A stretch of 55,611 nucleotides of DNA, from positions 711,713 to 767,323 of the forward strand of contig NW_014577074.1 of NCBI RefSeq assembly GCF_000485595.1, read 5' to 3'. This document shows positions 24,709-39,500 of the stretch, one piece after another. Numbering within the stretch: the first letter of the stretch is position 1; each line of letters opens with the position of its first letter. A program made the position numbers and the translations under genes. Source of the DNA: Priapulus caudatus (taxonomy: Eukaryota; Priapulida; Priapulimorpha; Priapulimorphida; Priapulidae). The notes beneath the pieces were generated by a model. It worked only from the letters and a program-made list of their open reading frames with translations. It made no database searches and was not told the DNA's origin.

Positions 24709-27700
24709 ATGATGGCTAGCAAAGGTACTGTGATGTAGTTGCCAAGCACGCCTTAATGCAGCGTACCTGAGTATGTTGAGAATGATAATTCCTTCCAACT
24801 GCGGCAGCTCTACGTGCCGGCCATCCACCTCAAGCCTGATCTGGTTCTGCATGTCCTTGCACGACTTTCGGTTGAACATCTTGCGTAGTGATTTCTTGAC
24901 GTACACCGTCTTGTTGTGCAACCTGAATGCAGATGGCGACACGTGTAAATTATGTGAACTTCCCCCTCGTTACAGATCGCACTACCGACACAGTCAGCTT
25001 CATCAGATACGCACTTTCGAAAAAAACGTAAAATTTTCATGACCAGCGAGTGGTACGCTTTTAGTAGCAAATCCTTGTTTTATACACATGAATGCACGCA
25101 CGCACATACATTCGCCAAGTACACAAACACGTATGTACTTGCTCACATGCACATGTGTGAATTTATTTATCTATTTACGTGAGTATACCTGCTGTTGAAC
25201 TTGTCTGGGTTCTCCTCCCTGGCCATATGGAAGTCAAGGCAGAGGTCAGCGTCCAATCCAATCCCAAAGTAGTTATTCATCACAAACATGGACGTCGTGT
25301 CCTCCGTGTTCTGTGGATTGCTGTTGCCTAGTGATGTTAGCGATTTGGTGTCATCTGCTGGTTTCTCGTCCGGATGAAACACAACAGTCCACCTGTGTGA
25401 TAACACATTCATTATTACCTGGCAGTTATTCAGCCCCTGTTACCTGCCCATACCTATCAATAATGTAGCCCGTTACCTACCCATACTTGTCACTAATGAA
25501 ACCCCTGTTACCTGCTTATACCTGTCACTAATGTAGTACCTGTTACCTGCCTATACCTGTCACTAATGTAGTACCTGCTTACTTATACCTGTCACTTAAT
25601 GTAGTACCTGTACCTGCCTATACTGCATCACTAATGTATCTTACCTGCCTTACCTGTCAGCTTAGTACTTTACCTGACCTTCATAATTCAGCCCTGTAAC
25701 CTCGCCTATACCCTGTCACAATCAGGCCCTGTTACCTGCCATATACCTGTCACAATTTCAACCCCTGTTACCTGCCTATACCTGTCACTTCAATACCCCT
25801 GTGTTACCTGCCTATTAACCTGTACAAATGTCAGCCCCCTGTTACCTGCTATTACCTGTACAAATTCAGGCTACAACTGTCACTAATTTTCGTATAATGT
25901 AGTACCTGTTCGGCGATGTCGGCCCTGCCTATTACTGTCAGACTAATGCTGCCCGTGGTTACCTGCCTATCACCTGTCCATAATGCCGCCCGTGTTACTC
26001 TGCGCTATACCTGTCACAAATTCAGCCCCTGTTACCTGCCTATACCTGTCACTGAATGCGTAGTAACCTGTCATAATGTACGTTACCTGTTACTGGCCTA
26101 TACCTGTCACTAATTCAGCCCGTGTTACCTGCCATATACCGTTCATAATGTCCAGTAGCTGTTACTGGCCTATACCTGTCATCAAATTCAGCCCTGTTAC
26201 CTGCCTATACCTGCACTAAATGCCGCCGGTTAGTTACCTGCTATTACTGTCACTAAAGTAGCTACTGTTACCTGCCTCATACTGTCCACTAATTCAGCCG
26301 CCTGTTACTGCCCATACCTGTCACTAATTCAGCCCCTGTGTTACCTGTCTATTACCTGTCACTAATTGCGCCCTGTGTTACCTTGCCTATACCTGTTCAA
26401 AATTCAAGCCCCTGTTACCTGCCTATACCTGTCACGGAATTCAGCCTGTTACTGCATATACCTGGTCACTAATGCTGCCCATGTTACCTTGGCCTATACC
26501 TGTGCACAACATTCAGCCCTTGTTACTTGCCTTATACCTGCACTTAATTCAGCCCGGTGTTACCGTGCCTAGTACTGTCACTAATGTAGTATCTGTTTAC
26601 CTGCCTATACCTGTCACTAATGTAGTAACCTGGTTTACTGCCTATACCTGTCAGCTAATCAGCCCCTTGTTACCTGCCATACCTGTCACTAATTCAGCCC
26701 CTTGTTACCTGCCATATACCTGCTCACTAATGCGCCGTGTTACCTGGCCTTATACCTGTCACTAATTCAGCCCTCTTCACTGCCATGACCTGTCACTAAT
26801 TCAGGCCCCTGTTTACCTGCCTATACCTGTCACTAATCGCCGCCCGTGTTACCTATACCTGATCACTAATTCGGCCGCTGTTACGCTGCCCATACCTGTC
26901 ACTAATTCAGGCCCACTGTTACCTGTCTATACCTGTCACTAATGCCGCCCGTGTTACCTGCCTATACCTGTCACAAATTCAGCCCCTGTTACCTGCCTAT
27001 ACCTGTCACTAATTCAACCCCTGTTACCTGCCTATACCTGTCACTAATGTAGTCCCTGTTACCTGCCCATACCTGTCACAAATTCAGCCCCTGTTACCTG
27101 CCTATACCTGTCACTAATGTAGTACCTGTTACATGCCTATACCTGTCACTAATGTAGTACCTGTTACCTGCCTATACCTGTCACTAATTCAGCCCCTGTT
27201 ACCTGCCTATACCTGTCACTAATGCCGCCCGTGTTACCTGCCTATACCTGTCACTAATTCAGCCCCTGTTACCTGCCTATACCTGTCACTAATGCAGCCC
27301 CTGTTACCTGCCTATACCTGTCACTAATTCAGCCCCTGTTACCTGCCTATACCTGTCACTAATTCAGCCCCTGTTACCTGCCCATACCTGTCTAATCGAA
27401 TCTCCTCAGCATCGATCACATCCTTCAGCATGTTGAGAGGATCTTCACCTCCGGTGTAGCCAGGCCCCCAGCGCAGCACCCTCGCCAGGTCATTGCCTGT
27501 GCCCAGGGGTACAATCGCACACGGCGGTGAAGGGCATTCTGTAGCAAACACAGGCAAGGTTAGCCGCTTGTCTACAATCACCTCAACATTAACAGGTGCA
27601 GTGTATGTGCGTTGTGATAGACTGTTCCGACCATTCAGTGCTAAAATTAAAGGATCCGAGGTCTCCGAGTGTAAAAATCTAACAAAGTTGGACATGCACT

Positions 27701-30700
27701 ACACAGTTTGATGTTTTATATAGTATCACTATATACCATCATATTTTAGTATGCACTGCTGGCCACTTGGACATAATAAAAGAACATATATGAGTATTCT
27801 AGGTGAAAGGTCAAGGTGAAAAGATTACTAAAATAGATGTTTTCCTGATCGAGCCATATACAAAACACAAGAAAGTGTTAGGTGATACCAAACTTCAAAC
27901 ACCTCAAAATTTGGAGAGAGTAGTAGGTTCAACTAGATCAGTATGTTTAAACTCTTGAGCACCATGATAATTGCAAGACTACAAACCAATCGTCATGTAG
28001 CTCATATAATGTGCTGCAGTGCCCGCAGGGGAAATCTACATCCAGGACCAGCAATGACCACTTGGACCCTCCAACATCCTTCATACTACTGGCATCCTAC
28101 TGCTACTGTTGTGCATACTAATGTTATGTGTCTGTCTATAATGTGTTTCATACTACTGTCTGCGCTTAACACACAGAAAGCACTTCCCCCATACACCCGT
28201 CATGAAGGAGTAAGCCTGTCATGGCATCTTTACTCACCAGAGTCTTGGCCGACGTTGTCCAGGCAGGACAGCACCCATCCTACGGTGCCATCTCCTCCAC
28301 ACACCATGATCTTGTACTTCTTTATGTTGCGGAAAACATACAAGCTGAAACACATTGAAACCTACTGTCAGTAAAAGCGGCAAGAGTTGCTACGCACTTC
28401 CACTAGTGTACTGTCTGTCCATAGAGATAGATTCTATGGCCTGCATTCCACGCAAGAGCAGAAAAGAAACATGGAAATAATTTACATCCCTTTATCATTG
28501 CATTAACACATGGCAAACGGCAGATATCATCTGTGCTTAACTCAAACCTCATTAACATATAGCACTGACATTGACAACATTCAAATGAAACCTTGTAGTT
28601 TGGATTAATTTGGGGGATGAGTGCCTGCATTAGCAGTAGAGGCTAGCAAAAACAATTTTTTAACTTCTTTGTCGTGTTTGTAGCAGTCCCTTTTTTCTCC
28701 ACTATGTACACTCAGCCCATTCAGCATGCCAAAAGTTAGAAAGAAAAGACGTCCACAAGACAATTCCTACACCCCTCGTCAAACGAGTAGCAAGTGATTT
28801 AACGCGGCTATACCAGCAGTTACCAATCTAAACTAGCCGTAGTCTATCCGTAACATTTCACTGCTCAACAAATATGAGGGCTGATACTTATACACATCAG
28901 TTACAATGCTCACCCGGCTAAAGGGCCGCCATTATCCAAGTCAAACACCTGATGAGGGTTGAGAAGTTTCCTGTAGGAAGTGATTAGGTCCAGGCCCTGA
29001 CAGCCCCCACTCTTTACATTCACAAACACCAGCAGAGGCAAGACGTGTGTCGGAATCATATGCGCCTGCAAGGAAAACGACATGCGAATAAAAGTGACTG
29101 AAACATTTTCAACAAACGTGTGATTGTTTTCGATTACGAGTTGAATCTTTATTAGATGCCATTAGCACATCGCAATTTTGTACAAGAGTTCGTGCTCTAC
29201 GCTTGTCGTTAAATACTTTATAGCCCCAACATTGTAAATCATCACAAAGGGGAATAACATCACTCTAACCTCACATCACTCTACTCACCTGTATGTTTGG
29301 CAGGAGCAGGACCAGCAACTGCTTGTCATCATACATGGCTTCCTGTAACCTTCCAAATGCCTTCACAGCCCTTTCACCATTCACGTATGTGATCACCAGC
29401 GATCCAAACTCATAGTATATTGGACCGATGGTGCTATACTTTAAATCTAGTAAAAAGGTGAACACAATTTTTAGAGGTGCCCCTAGGTGAGTTTTCTACA
29501 ACCAAACAAACATGAAGTGTTGTATCACATTCAATATGGTTGGGCACATTAGCAAATGAAAGTGCACAGAATCAAAAGGTGCATATAGTATCACCATTGT
29601 TATTATCCTACAGGAAAATTCACAGGCATTACACAACACAGAATTAGCAGTGAGGAACTAGGGCATCTGACAACGTACCATTGCCTAAGAGTTTGACTAA
29701 AATGGTTTCATATTGCCTCTGCGAGAGACTTTCTGGCAGCTTCCCGACGAACAGGGATATAGATGGCCCGTGGGGGTCTTTCACTTGCTGGATGTAAAAC
29801 CTCGTTACTTGCATTTTGTGAAGAGATTCCTGCAACAGATAGTACCACCACTTTAAACACAGGCTCAAACGTGTGTAATTCCGATAGAATACGTCGCAAA
29901 CAATTGCTACCATACTATTCAACAAGGGGTTGCACAACAAGATAGTCATTGCTTGAATACTGGTTCCTTTTGCTGTGGCTTCTATATGATAGCAAATGAG
30001 ACCGAAGCATGATTGAATTTCATCTTACCTTCCTAATTTGTTGCATAATTTGCCATGGGCACTCATCTCTTGTTAACTCTCTTTGTTGTACTGTAAAACA
30101 AGTGTGGTTATCAATTACATTCTACTAAATTCATTGTGATTTTCAAGTGATTCAGCATAACTTTCCAAATACGTTAGTAACAGAAGTTCAAAGCATAGCA
30201 AAACACTTCTTTAACTAGTTATTACAACCATAACTAACGATACACACATCATATATGATAATTTCATTGATAAACAACAACATATGAATTGTTTGTAATA
30301 CAAATATACATTCAGCATCAACAAAATTCAGAACCTAAATGATGTCCCGTCGAATTGTATCGCCCTAGAAAAGCGAGCATTATTTAGGGTGCTAACATGC
30401 ATAAATTTAATAGTGAGTGTCTCACATAAGTCCACCTTCTTTAAAGGAAACACATGCCTTGGTGTCCTTCCAAATTGTTGCAGAACCCTAAAATCTCTGA
30501 ATAATCCAAAGGCAACGGTTGCCCTACCACAAACTAAATTTGACCCACCCCCGATACTTACTTCCGCGTTCTAACAACACCTCGACAAGTTTATAGTCTC
30601 CCGGCTCAGCACTGTCCATTCCAAACTTTTTCAGTGCATAAGAGATGACCTGGTCAGCGGACGTGTTGCTTGTCACAGGAATGTTCTTATATGGCACGGC

Positions 30701-32990
30701 AACCCTAGAGAGAAACAACGTATAATCAGAACACATCGCACATAAATTCTTAGGTAACCACATTTTATTTCCAGGTAGGCAGAGAGTCACTTTTCTCTCG
30801 CAGCGAACCCGTGTTTTCCCATCAGAATTTTTTATAATTTCTGTGGGAGCTTGTTCCTTTTTTTCACTGTGAGTTGTGAATGTTCATTTTCCTTGTATGA
30901 TAGGGATATTTTCTGGGAACTTATTAATGCTGTTTTGTTACGTTAGGCCGGTAAAACACTAGGGTTTTGCATGGTACATAGCTGGGCTCTATCATCCGCT
31001 ATTGAAACATCTACCTTTCTATTTTAATGAATCTCCAACAAAGCTAAATGTTCCCCATAATGCAATGTATACACTAAAAGCTACCCCCCCCAAAAAAAAA
31101 TACCAGAACAATAACGTGCATTGTTACAAAATTTCGAATGTTAGCATTGCTGAGAAGTTTATAAATAGTGCAGACCTTTATCTTTTGCTCTAGCAAGAAT
31201 ACATTTAAAACTAACACAGCTTAAAGATCACGACATTTCTCACATTGTATACTGACAAAAGAAAAAAATACGTTTGGAGGAAGAGGGTTTTTCAACATGG
31301 ATTTGTGGCTTAAAATCGTTCTTGTAATGTTTATACAGTAAGAACGCATCACGATGCCATTAATATAATTTTGGAAGCTTTGCTAAATTCTCATAATATT
31401 TTGATGATGTAGACAGGCTATATTATTTTGCTGTGCACTAAACACACAGCAACAAGGATATTAACGATAAGTCAAAAATTTGGTACAGTATACACTCTGC
31501 AACTTTATGGAAAATTGTAATATTGTAGATGCAGCCTGCTGCTACGACAACATACTACATGCATATCAAGAAATATTGCCGACAGCCGCTCAACCTAGGA
31601 AAAATCAATTCGCCAACAAGGGGGCTGCAACTCAACGCTGCTCCTGCAGGATGCTGCTGCCACCTGGTGCCAGACACGGCCAGCTGCCCGAAAAAACCAA
31701 TTGCAGAAAGACCTCGCTGAAAACCTGTGCTGTACTAATGCAGATAGAGCTCTCTCCGCGTCCACGCAGGGACTGAGTAATGATTGAAACTGCGAACACT
31801 GCGCTGCTGTACGTGCTGCCTGTGTGACAACGACAGGCTGCTGCTATACGCATACATCCACTGCTACAGTGACACTTATATCGCATGCTGGGATGAGATA
31901 TACTGGCGGGCAGATATACAGGCGCGCTGACATAATATAACATAGCCATTCGTCAGATGAGGGGCGAGATATGACGGCTTAAGAGACATGAGATCAGATA
32001 GGCAATACGTGGCGGGCTGATTCATACGTATCTGAACGTGACACGAGACAGCCTTTTACAGATGCGAGTGTGAGAGATTAGGATACCTATATCATACAGT
32101 CGGATGAGATACACAAGTTAGAACATATGACATTAGACAGCCATTCAGAACATGGTAGCATGACATAGACAAGCTAGGAGACATGACTAACAATTTATCA
32201 CGTGGTGGGACAACATATACACAATCGATGACATTGAGGATTTAACATGATCGGATGAGATATACAGAATTAAAGACACTACGTCAGATAGCAAGATATC
32301 CCATGTTGCAATGAGAAACACAAGACACATCACCAGGCTATACAGACAAGGAGATACGATACCAGTTATCAATTTATCACATGGTAGGATAGGATATACC
32401 GTCAGACAGAAACTCCCACATTGCGGGGTGAGATATATAGGCTAGAAGACAGTATAGTAGGCAGGATAGTAGCACGAGATATACATACTAGTACACATGA
32501 CATTAGACCATAGCCATTAATCAGATAATTAGATGGCAAAATAGGATGATGTACAGTGCAACTAAGTACCTCTAGACCTGTATCTACGAGATTCTTCAAG
32601 CAAAGATTTATCAACGGTCCCTGCGTGCGTAGCATGGGGGCATTTAACGATTGCATCCCCAAAACCAAGCTGTAGCAGCGGCTAGTGCTTACCGTCATCA
32701 CAATCACCTTAGTCTAAGGAAACTGTACATCTTGCCTTGTGCTAAATGTTAACTATTACTTGCATAAATGAAACAGTATAAATCACCACCCAAAAGAAGA
32801 AATGCGTGCTGTGCGTTGAAGTCAGTTTGAAATTTGTAAATGTTAACCTTTAAGGGGAAGCACAAGACAACTGGGAAGAGGTTCTGTAGCAGATGTCACC
32901 AAACGACAAATAGGAAAAAAAGCTACCAATTTCCATGCCAGACAAGGGAATGCTGCGTGTTGCTCTCTGTGATCTCCACCGACACGCCCC

Positions 32991-33044
<54 letters not shown>

Positions 33045-33471
33045 CTCTCTCTCTCTCTCTTCTCTCTCCTTCCCTCGCCTCCTCTTCCCCTCCTCCTTCT
33101 ATCCCTCCTTCTCTCCCTCTCTCCTCTCTCCCTCTCTCCTCTCTCCTCTTCCTTCTCTCCCTCTCTCCTCTCTCCCTCTCTCCCTCCCTCTCTCCCTCTC
33201 TCCCTCTTCCCTTCTCCCTCTCTCCCTCCTCCCTCCCTCCCTCCTCGCTCCTCCCTCCTCCCCCTCCCTCCTCCCTCTCTCTCTCTCTCTTCTCTCTTTC
33301 TCTCTTTCTCTTCTCTCTCTCTCTCTCTCTCTCATCTCTCTTCGCTCTCTTCTCTGCTTCTCTTCTCTCTTCGCTGTCTCTCTCTTGCTGGTCTCTCTCT
33401 CTCTCGGCTGTCTCCCTTCTCTCTCTTCTCTCTCTCTCCTCCTCCTCTCTCTCTCCCCTCCTCTCTCTCTA

Positions 33472-33515
<44 letters not shown>

Positions 33516-36500
33516 CTTTCTTTTTCTAGTACAACTGAACCTCCGTTGTACGTGGTTGACGGCTAGGATACGAGGCAAGTAGCATCCCGAGTTTGCTCCT
33601 TTGCACCGGGGAAGTTTCAAAGACGGATTCTCTCATGCTCAATCACGATTTCAACTCGCCCCCACAGCTCACACACACAACAAGCGGACGCCACGAGCGA
33701 GAGTGGACGCCGGGTCACCTAAATGTCAGTCATGGTCGGCCTTGCGCTGTTCCCCAGCCCCGTGACAATAATTCATTCTGATGCATATCCAGCCAACTGT
33801 GGACAATTCATTAACTAGCCAATTATGGGTATTACGGCTGACGAAAGTGGCCTCCAAGATATGACATCGACTGTGTGTAAATCTCTCCCTCGTTCCATTC
33901 CAGAATTCCAAATTCAAGGCGATAGTAGCAACGATTGGTGGCAATGCAGACTGCTTGGGACAAGGAAAACGACAAGCCTTCCACAGGTTTTCGGATGTGG
34001 ATTTTGTTTAGGTTAACCTTTACTACACTACACTGACTCAAGAGTACCTATTCGTCTCAACTTAGAACGTTTATTCCACAAGAGAATTGTAATTTTCTGC
34101 ATTCAATTAAAAATTTAGACCATTTCATAAACTCTACACATGTACCCGGAGTTTTAGTTATGCACGTACAAAATACGTTGTAATTACTACCAAACAAGTG
34201 CTCAAGTTACAATATTCAAATTCACAAGTTTCATGGTTTTCTTGGTGAGGAAAACGTTTGCTCATGCTGTTCTGTTGCTCAATCTGTGTGAGGGATTGGC
34301 ATGTGATAATCTGTGGGATGGATAGACAGTGATAATCATCTTTAATTAAAGGAGAGTTTGAATTTATTTTATTTTATTTTATTTGTATTAGTTTACAAGT
34401 TATAGATTTGTGGTTCGTAGAATGGAAAATTATTGCTATATAGTGATTTGAACTAACTGTGAACAATGTAAATTATTTGGGAGTCAGTGCAGTGTGATTG
34501 TTTCCTGGGTTAGGGTTGTGATACGCGTGTAGAGATAATGTAGGGGCGAGTACGGTAGCAGAAAGTATCTGAGTTGCAGCGTAGTCATTTCTGGTGCTGT
34601 TGCTGAGACTGATGTACTCGCCCCCTCTAGCAGCACCTGTCTTTGGCCTTCCTCCCACTAGTTCCTCCCACTTCTAAAGCCTAGCGCAGATCTGCGACTT
34701 TTTCATGCAACTCGACAGCAATTCTTGAATCGCTGCAAAAATTGCTGTGAAATCGCTACGTCTGCGGGAACGTGCAACTGCAACCCGTAGCGATTCTGGT
34801 CGCTTGTGACGAGTTGCAAGAAATTAAACTGTTTTGATTTTGAGCGACTCGTCATTCCCCAATTGCTCCGAAATTGCTCTAGAATTGCTTCAAAATTGCA
34901 TGTATGCGCACACGCGGTGACACATCGACCGATCGCTTGTGGTTGCAGGTTGCATCGATGAGCAACCAAAAATCGCAGATCTGCACTGGGCTTAACCATC
35001 CTGCATCTAGGTATTCTTACATCTACTCGCCTCTCACCTCTCAACCCTTCTGCCTCAACTTTTCCACCTCTGGGTGCTTCTACCTCGGTGAGCCATCTAG
35101 ATAGTCAACGTATCTAGCTAGGGCAGTATGTAGAGGAATTTTGAACTTTTTACACATCTGCCCCATGTTGTGAAATATTACACCCAGGCGATTCATTCAC
35201 AAAATCATTTTTGGCACTACATCAATAGAATTTTCCAAGAGATGTTCTGTAGCTGGGAATACATATCTAAAACCTTACCCTTTCTTAATTTCTCCTGCAT
35301 TTACTTTTCTGGCCTAGCACCTAATGACTGGGAGTTTTAGGAAGTGATAACTTCCGCGGGGTACGGTTAATAGTGTTGTCAATCGGTTGTAATTTCGTAA
35401 TCGATCATCGGTTGGACCCAAGTAACCGATGATCGATTACAGTCGGTTACTCGGGGTGTTGAATTCCTGCGTGCGCGTAACGTCGTGTGCATGTATGTGC
35501 TTGTTTAGCCCTGTTTACTGTTTGTTTTGCACTATTTACTACTGTGTGTATAATACATGTACTGATTCTCATCACTTTTCCAAGTTTTCTTGTTCAAATT
35601 AAAAAAAAAAAAAATATATCGAGGCACTGTTCAACCGATGATCGAGTATAATCGATGATCGTGACATCACTAAGCGCTTGGTTCGAGGCACTGTTCAACC
35701 GATGATCGAGTATAATCGATGATCGTGACATCACTAACGATTAAACAAATCGAGCAACCTACCTTAGTGTACCAGGATAGACCTTTATGTAACCTCTGTC
35801 TGGGTCCTTTTCATTATATCGCAGAAAAATGGCAGGTCGACGGGCGTCCCGGCGCCGCAAGTTGCGGAGTGGCGTCTGCTCATCTAGCTCACGCTCAGTG
35901 CCCTCTGCTGGTAAAGAAAATAAAATAGAAATCAGACATCCAGACATCTTGAGCCATACGCAGATTTGCTCTTGGTGGACAGAGCTGGAGACGTGTGAAA
36001 GCATTACTTACAGAGGACGTAGTTAAATAAGACACATTTGCATGCTTAACATTTGTCACAATCCCGTAAATCCAAAGTTTGTGACATAAGCAGAAGACAG
36101 ACACAGTTCTTCCTCGATGTAAACCAATACTGGAATCACCATACGCCATAGCATATTTATAAACTGACAATAGACAGGCAATAGACAGTCACCTTTGTCG
36201 ACGACCTCAGTTACATAGTACTTCCTAGGGTCATCTGTGATGTGGAATGTTCTTAGTGCAGCCTCCTGCAATATAATCATATCCATTAATCTGCTACATA
36301 GATGAAACACTGCTGTTTTTCATTGTTCGAACGCAAACGTGAATTTGGGAATAACATGAAAAAGGCATCCGAACAAGCGCACAACGGAATCCATGAATGA
36401 AGATATGAATAAGATAATAGTTTAACAAATAAAAAAATAAACAAGAGTATGGCAATTCAGTAGTGTCCAGTGTGTCAGGGGTATGATTAATGATAAAATG

Positions 36501-39500
36501 AAATAACAGACATCTGAATCAATGGCTTTGTGATCAGCCATTAGTGTAGATTATATCTGTATTGTCCTCACTTCTGTGATGAATTTCGCTATTTTCTAGC
36601 ATTGAGTGCCTTTCAAGTCAACAAGACTCCTCTCACTCTTCGTAAAAAAACTACAACACCTCCTGAAAACTCATCAGTATTTTTAGCTTAAGTCTGGCAA
36701 GTGAGCAGTGTGTGACTAAATCAATTTGAATGTTGCTGATTATACAGACATCACAATCCTACACCAAATGGATTATCTCCATTCATCTACAGTGACCAGT
36801 AGGCTCATGTTCTGTTGTGTCAGCCATGTTAGCATTGTGATGCTGTAACATGTACTCTTCTCTTCCAATGTCAATAATTTTTCATGAACATTACACAAAA
36901 TCTCTCTACTTTATCCTGAAAGCAAACTTCTAGTCATGAGAAATACAGCAGCATCTCGTGATGAATATCAGCCAAGTGGCATGTATTTGCAAGCTTGCAA
37001 TGTGCAGTTAATCTTCAGTATTCTCATACGACTGCCCCTCTGCATCAGGCCAATAGCAAAACAATGTCAGTTACAATGAAAGTGTAGGCCAGGGTGACAT
37101 ACAACTCTGTTCTATTATACACTAATATAGCTCAGCGCAACGCATGGCCAGAGATCAGTCACTAAAAAACTCCTATCTACAAGGTTTTCCTTACTTTACT
37201 GCAGGAGCACAGCTTTGACATCATGTAATTATTAATTGCATTGATTACTTATTTATTGTATTAGCAGAATGTCAATGATACATAATTGATGAGCATCAGT
37301 GTAACAGGTACCTTGTAAATAAAAATAAACTCCTGAAGAGAAAGTGCAGGTGCATACAATACAGCCTCTTTCATGTCCTAAACATACAGATATTCAATGC
37401 TCTGAGATTGTAATCAGATGGCACTGGATGAATACTAGCATTGTGATCTGTTAATTTAGAAAATAATTTGCGCGACATTAAAAAAACATTCAGCTTATGA
37501 ATGAAACATTAGCGACAGATACGCAGTTTGTACTGCCCAAATAATTCATGATTTATTTTATTTTACTAGAACAGCAAACAGTGCTGCCATCTATGGCTGC
37601 TGCAGCTAGCTAATGTGCAAGCAAACAAAACTACTAGTTACTCAGACATTTTCACACTCACATCAATAATATCCACTTCTATATGATTATAACAAGTTAA
37701 TGACATACCAAGAGCACTACTACCTCACCAAACCATACACTTTGAGGTATCAGTGCATTTCTGCAACTCGTGTTACATGGTAACACCTGCAAGTCACACC
37801 AGCTGTGACATGCCAAGGCACATTACTCACCAAAATCTGTTGAGCACTCGCTGATTTCATGACCGTTATTGTCCTAAACTGCCGTCGCTTCAACGATGAA
37901 TCTCCATCAAACACCTTTATTAATTCTGAAAAATTGCAACAAAGTGACAATGCTTACGCTGCAACGTAATATACTTCCTAATTGTATAAATAAATACATT
38001 TCTTGTGCCCTACTGGGCTACTGGCCTAGTGGGCTAGTGAAGAGATTCTCTCAGTTCTCACTGGCGGGTGCCGCCGCATACTAGGCTCTCTTCTTGGCAC
38101 CGTTTCCACACTCTATCTTTTTTGCTGAGTAGCAGAGAACCAGTGTGTACCATTTTTCAAGTCTTTGGTATGACCCGGCCGAGAGTCGAACCCACGACCT
38201 TCCACATGCGAGGCGAGCACTCTACCAATTAAGCCATCGCAGCGGTTTTCCTTCTAATTGTATTAAAATAATATACACTAAATAATACATTAATGATTCT
38301 ACTTTACAATGGACATTGTAATCAATTCCTGTTGCATTCACCCGGACTAATCTGATGCCGAGACTTCGGCACCTATCCACCACATGCTCGTAGATAAGTA
38401 TAGAAACCAACCTTCATCTCTATCCTTATCCTTGTCCTTGTCTTTTGTGCTGCCAGTCGAGGATATAGTTGGGTATTCATCATAGTCACGGGTGGCACTC
38501 TTCAGGTCACCACTTGATGACCACTCCTCTGACATGCTGCGAGCTGCTGCAACACGCAATCACATACACACCATGTATTGCCTTGCTCACCTACACACAT
38601 ACAGACTAGTGTTGTCAATCGGTTGTAATTTCGTAATCGATCATCGGTTGGACCCAAGTAACCGATGATCGGTTACAATCGGTTACTCGGGGTGTTGAAT
38701 GCCTGCGTGTGCGTAACGTCGTGTGCATGTACGTGTGTGCATCATCATGTATGTGCTTGTTTAGCCCTGTTTACTGTTTGTTTTGCACTGTTTACTACTG
38801 TGTGTATAATACATGTATGTTAATAAAGGATAACTTGTATAGTAGCAATGATATCTCTGATTTTCATCACTTTTCCAAGTTTTTTTGTTCAAGTTTTACA
38901 TTGATTTCGAATTTTTATTTTTTTATTTTTTTTTCTCCGATGAAATCGATTATGGATTTTGATAACCAAGCCAGAGATGCCAACACATATTTGAAGCAAT
39001 CTGTAGTTTCTGGCCATCAAATTAGTAGTTCGAGGGTCACGTAATGACCCGAGTTTGCTAGGGGGGTCCGGCATGCCCCCCGGAAATTTTTTTTATTCTG
39101 AGATGCAATTTCCTGCCTTCTGAGGGTCAAAAATGTCAATAAATTGACAAAAAATGACAATAACTAACAAAAACAAATTTTTTTTCGATCACAGTGAAAT
39201 TCGTAGTTTGATACAAACTGGTCGTAGTGGTGCAAAAGAAATAGAAATTCGTATGAAATACGGATAAATCGTAGTGGTTGGCATCTCTGCCAAGCGCTTG
39301 GTTCGAGCCACTGTTTAACCGATGATCGAGTATAATCGATGATCGTGACATCACTAATACAAACCATGTATTGCCTTGTTCAACCACACACATACACACC
39401 ATGTATTGCCTTGTTCACCCACAAACATACACACCATGTATTGCCTTGTTCACCCACAAACATACACACCATGTATTGCCTTGTTCACCTACACACATAC

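Larger units (their letters stand above)
30705..35762. other. 5-kb DGKQ intron rich in repeats
   Basis: The longest intron of the gene. It carries a degenerate ~70-bp repeat (31870-32540), a long CT tract (32995-33512), a PIF/Harbinger-type MITE (34678-34992) and a hAT-type element ending 18 bp from the donor (35371-35736). The rest (30705-31860, 33513-34670) shows no exon I can support. Confidence 0.6.

Noticed and set aside
24541-24942. A frame with poly-Ile (133 codons, minus)
   Set aside because: The N-terminal part is a real DGKQ exon; the rest reads through its donor into an ATG microsatellite.
32840-33620. Ser/Leu-rich and Arg/Glu-rich proteins of 170-229 codons
   Set aside because: Entirely within a CT/GA low-complexity tract.
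38160-38246. A tRNA gene on the minus strand
   Set aside because: A and B boxes are present, but the acceptor, anticodon and T stems do not pair and a SINE body with flanking duplications follows.
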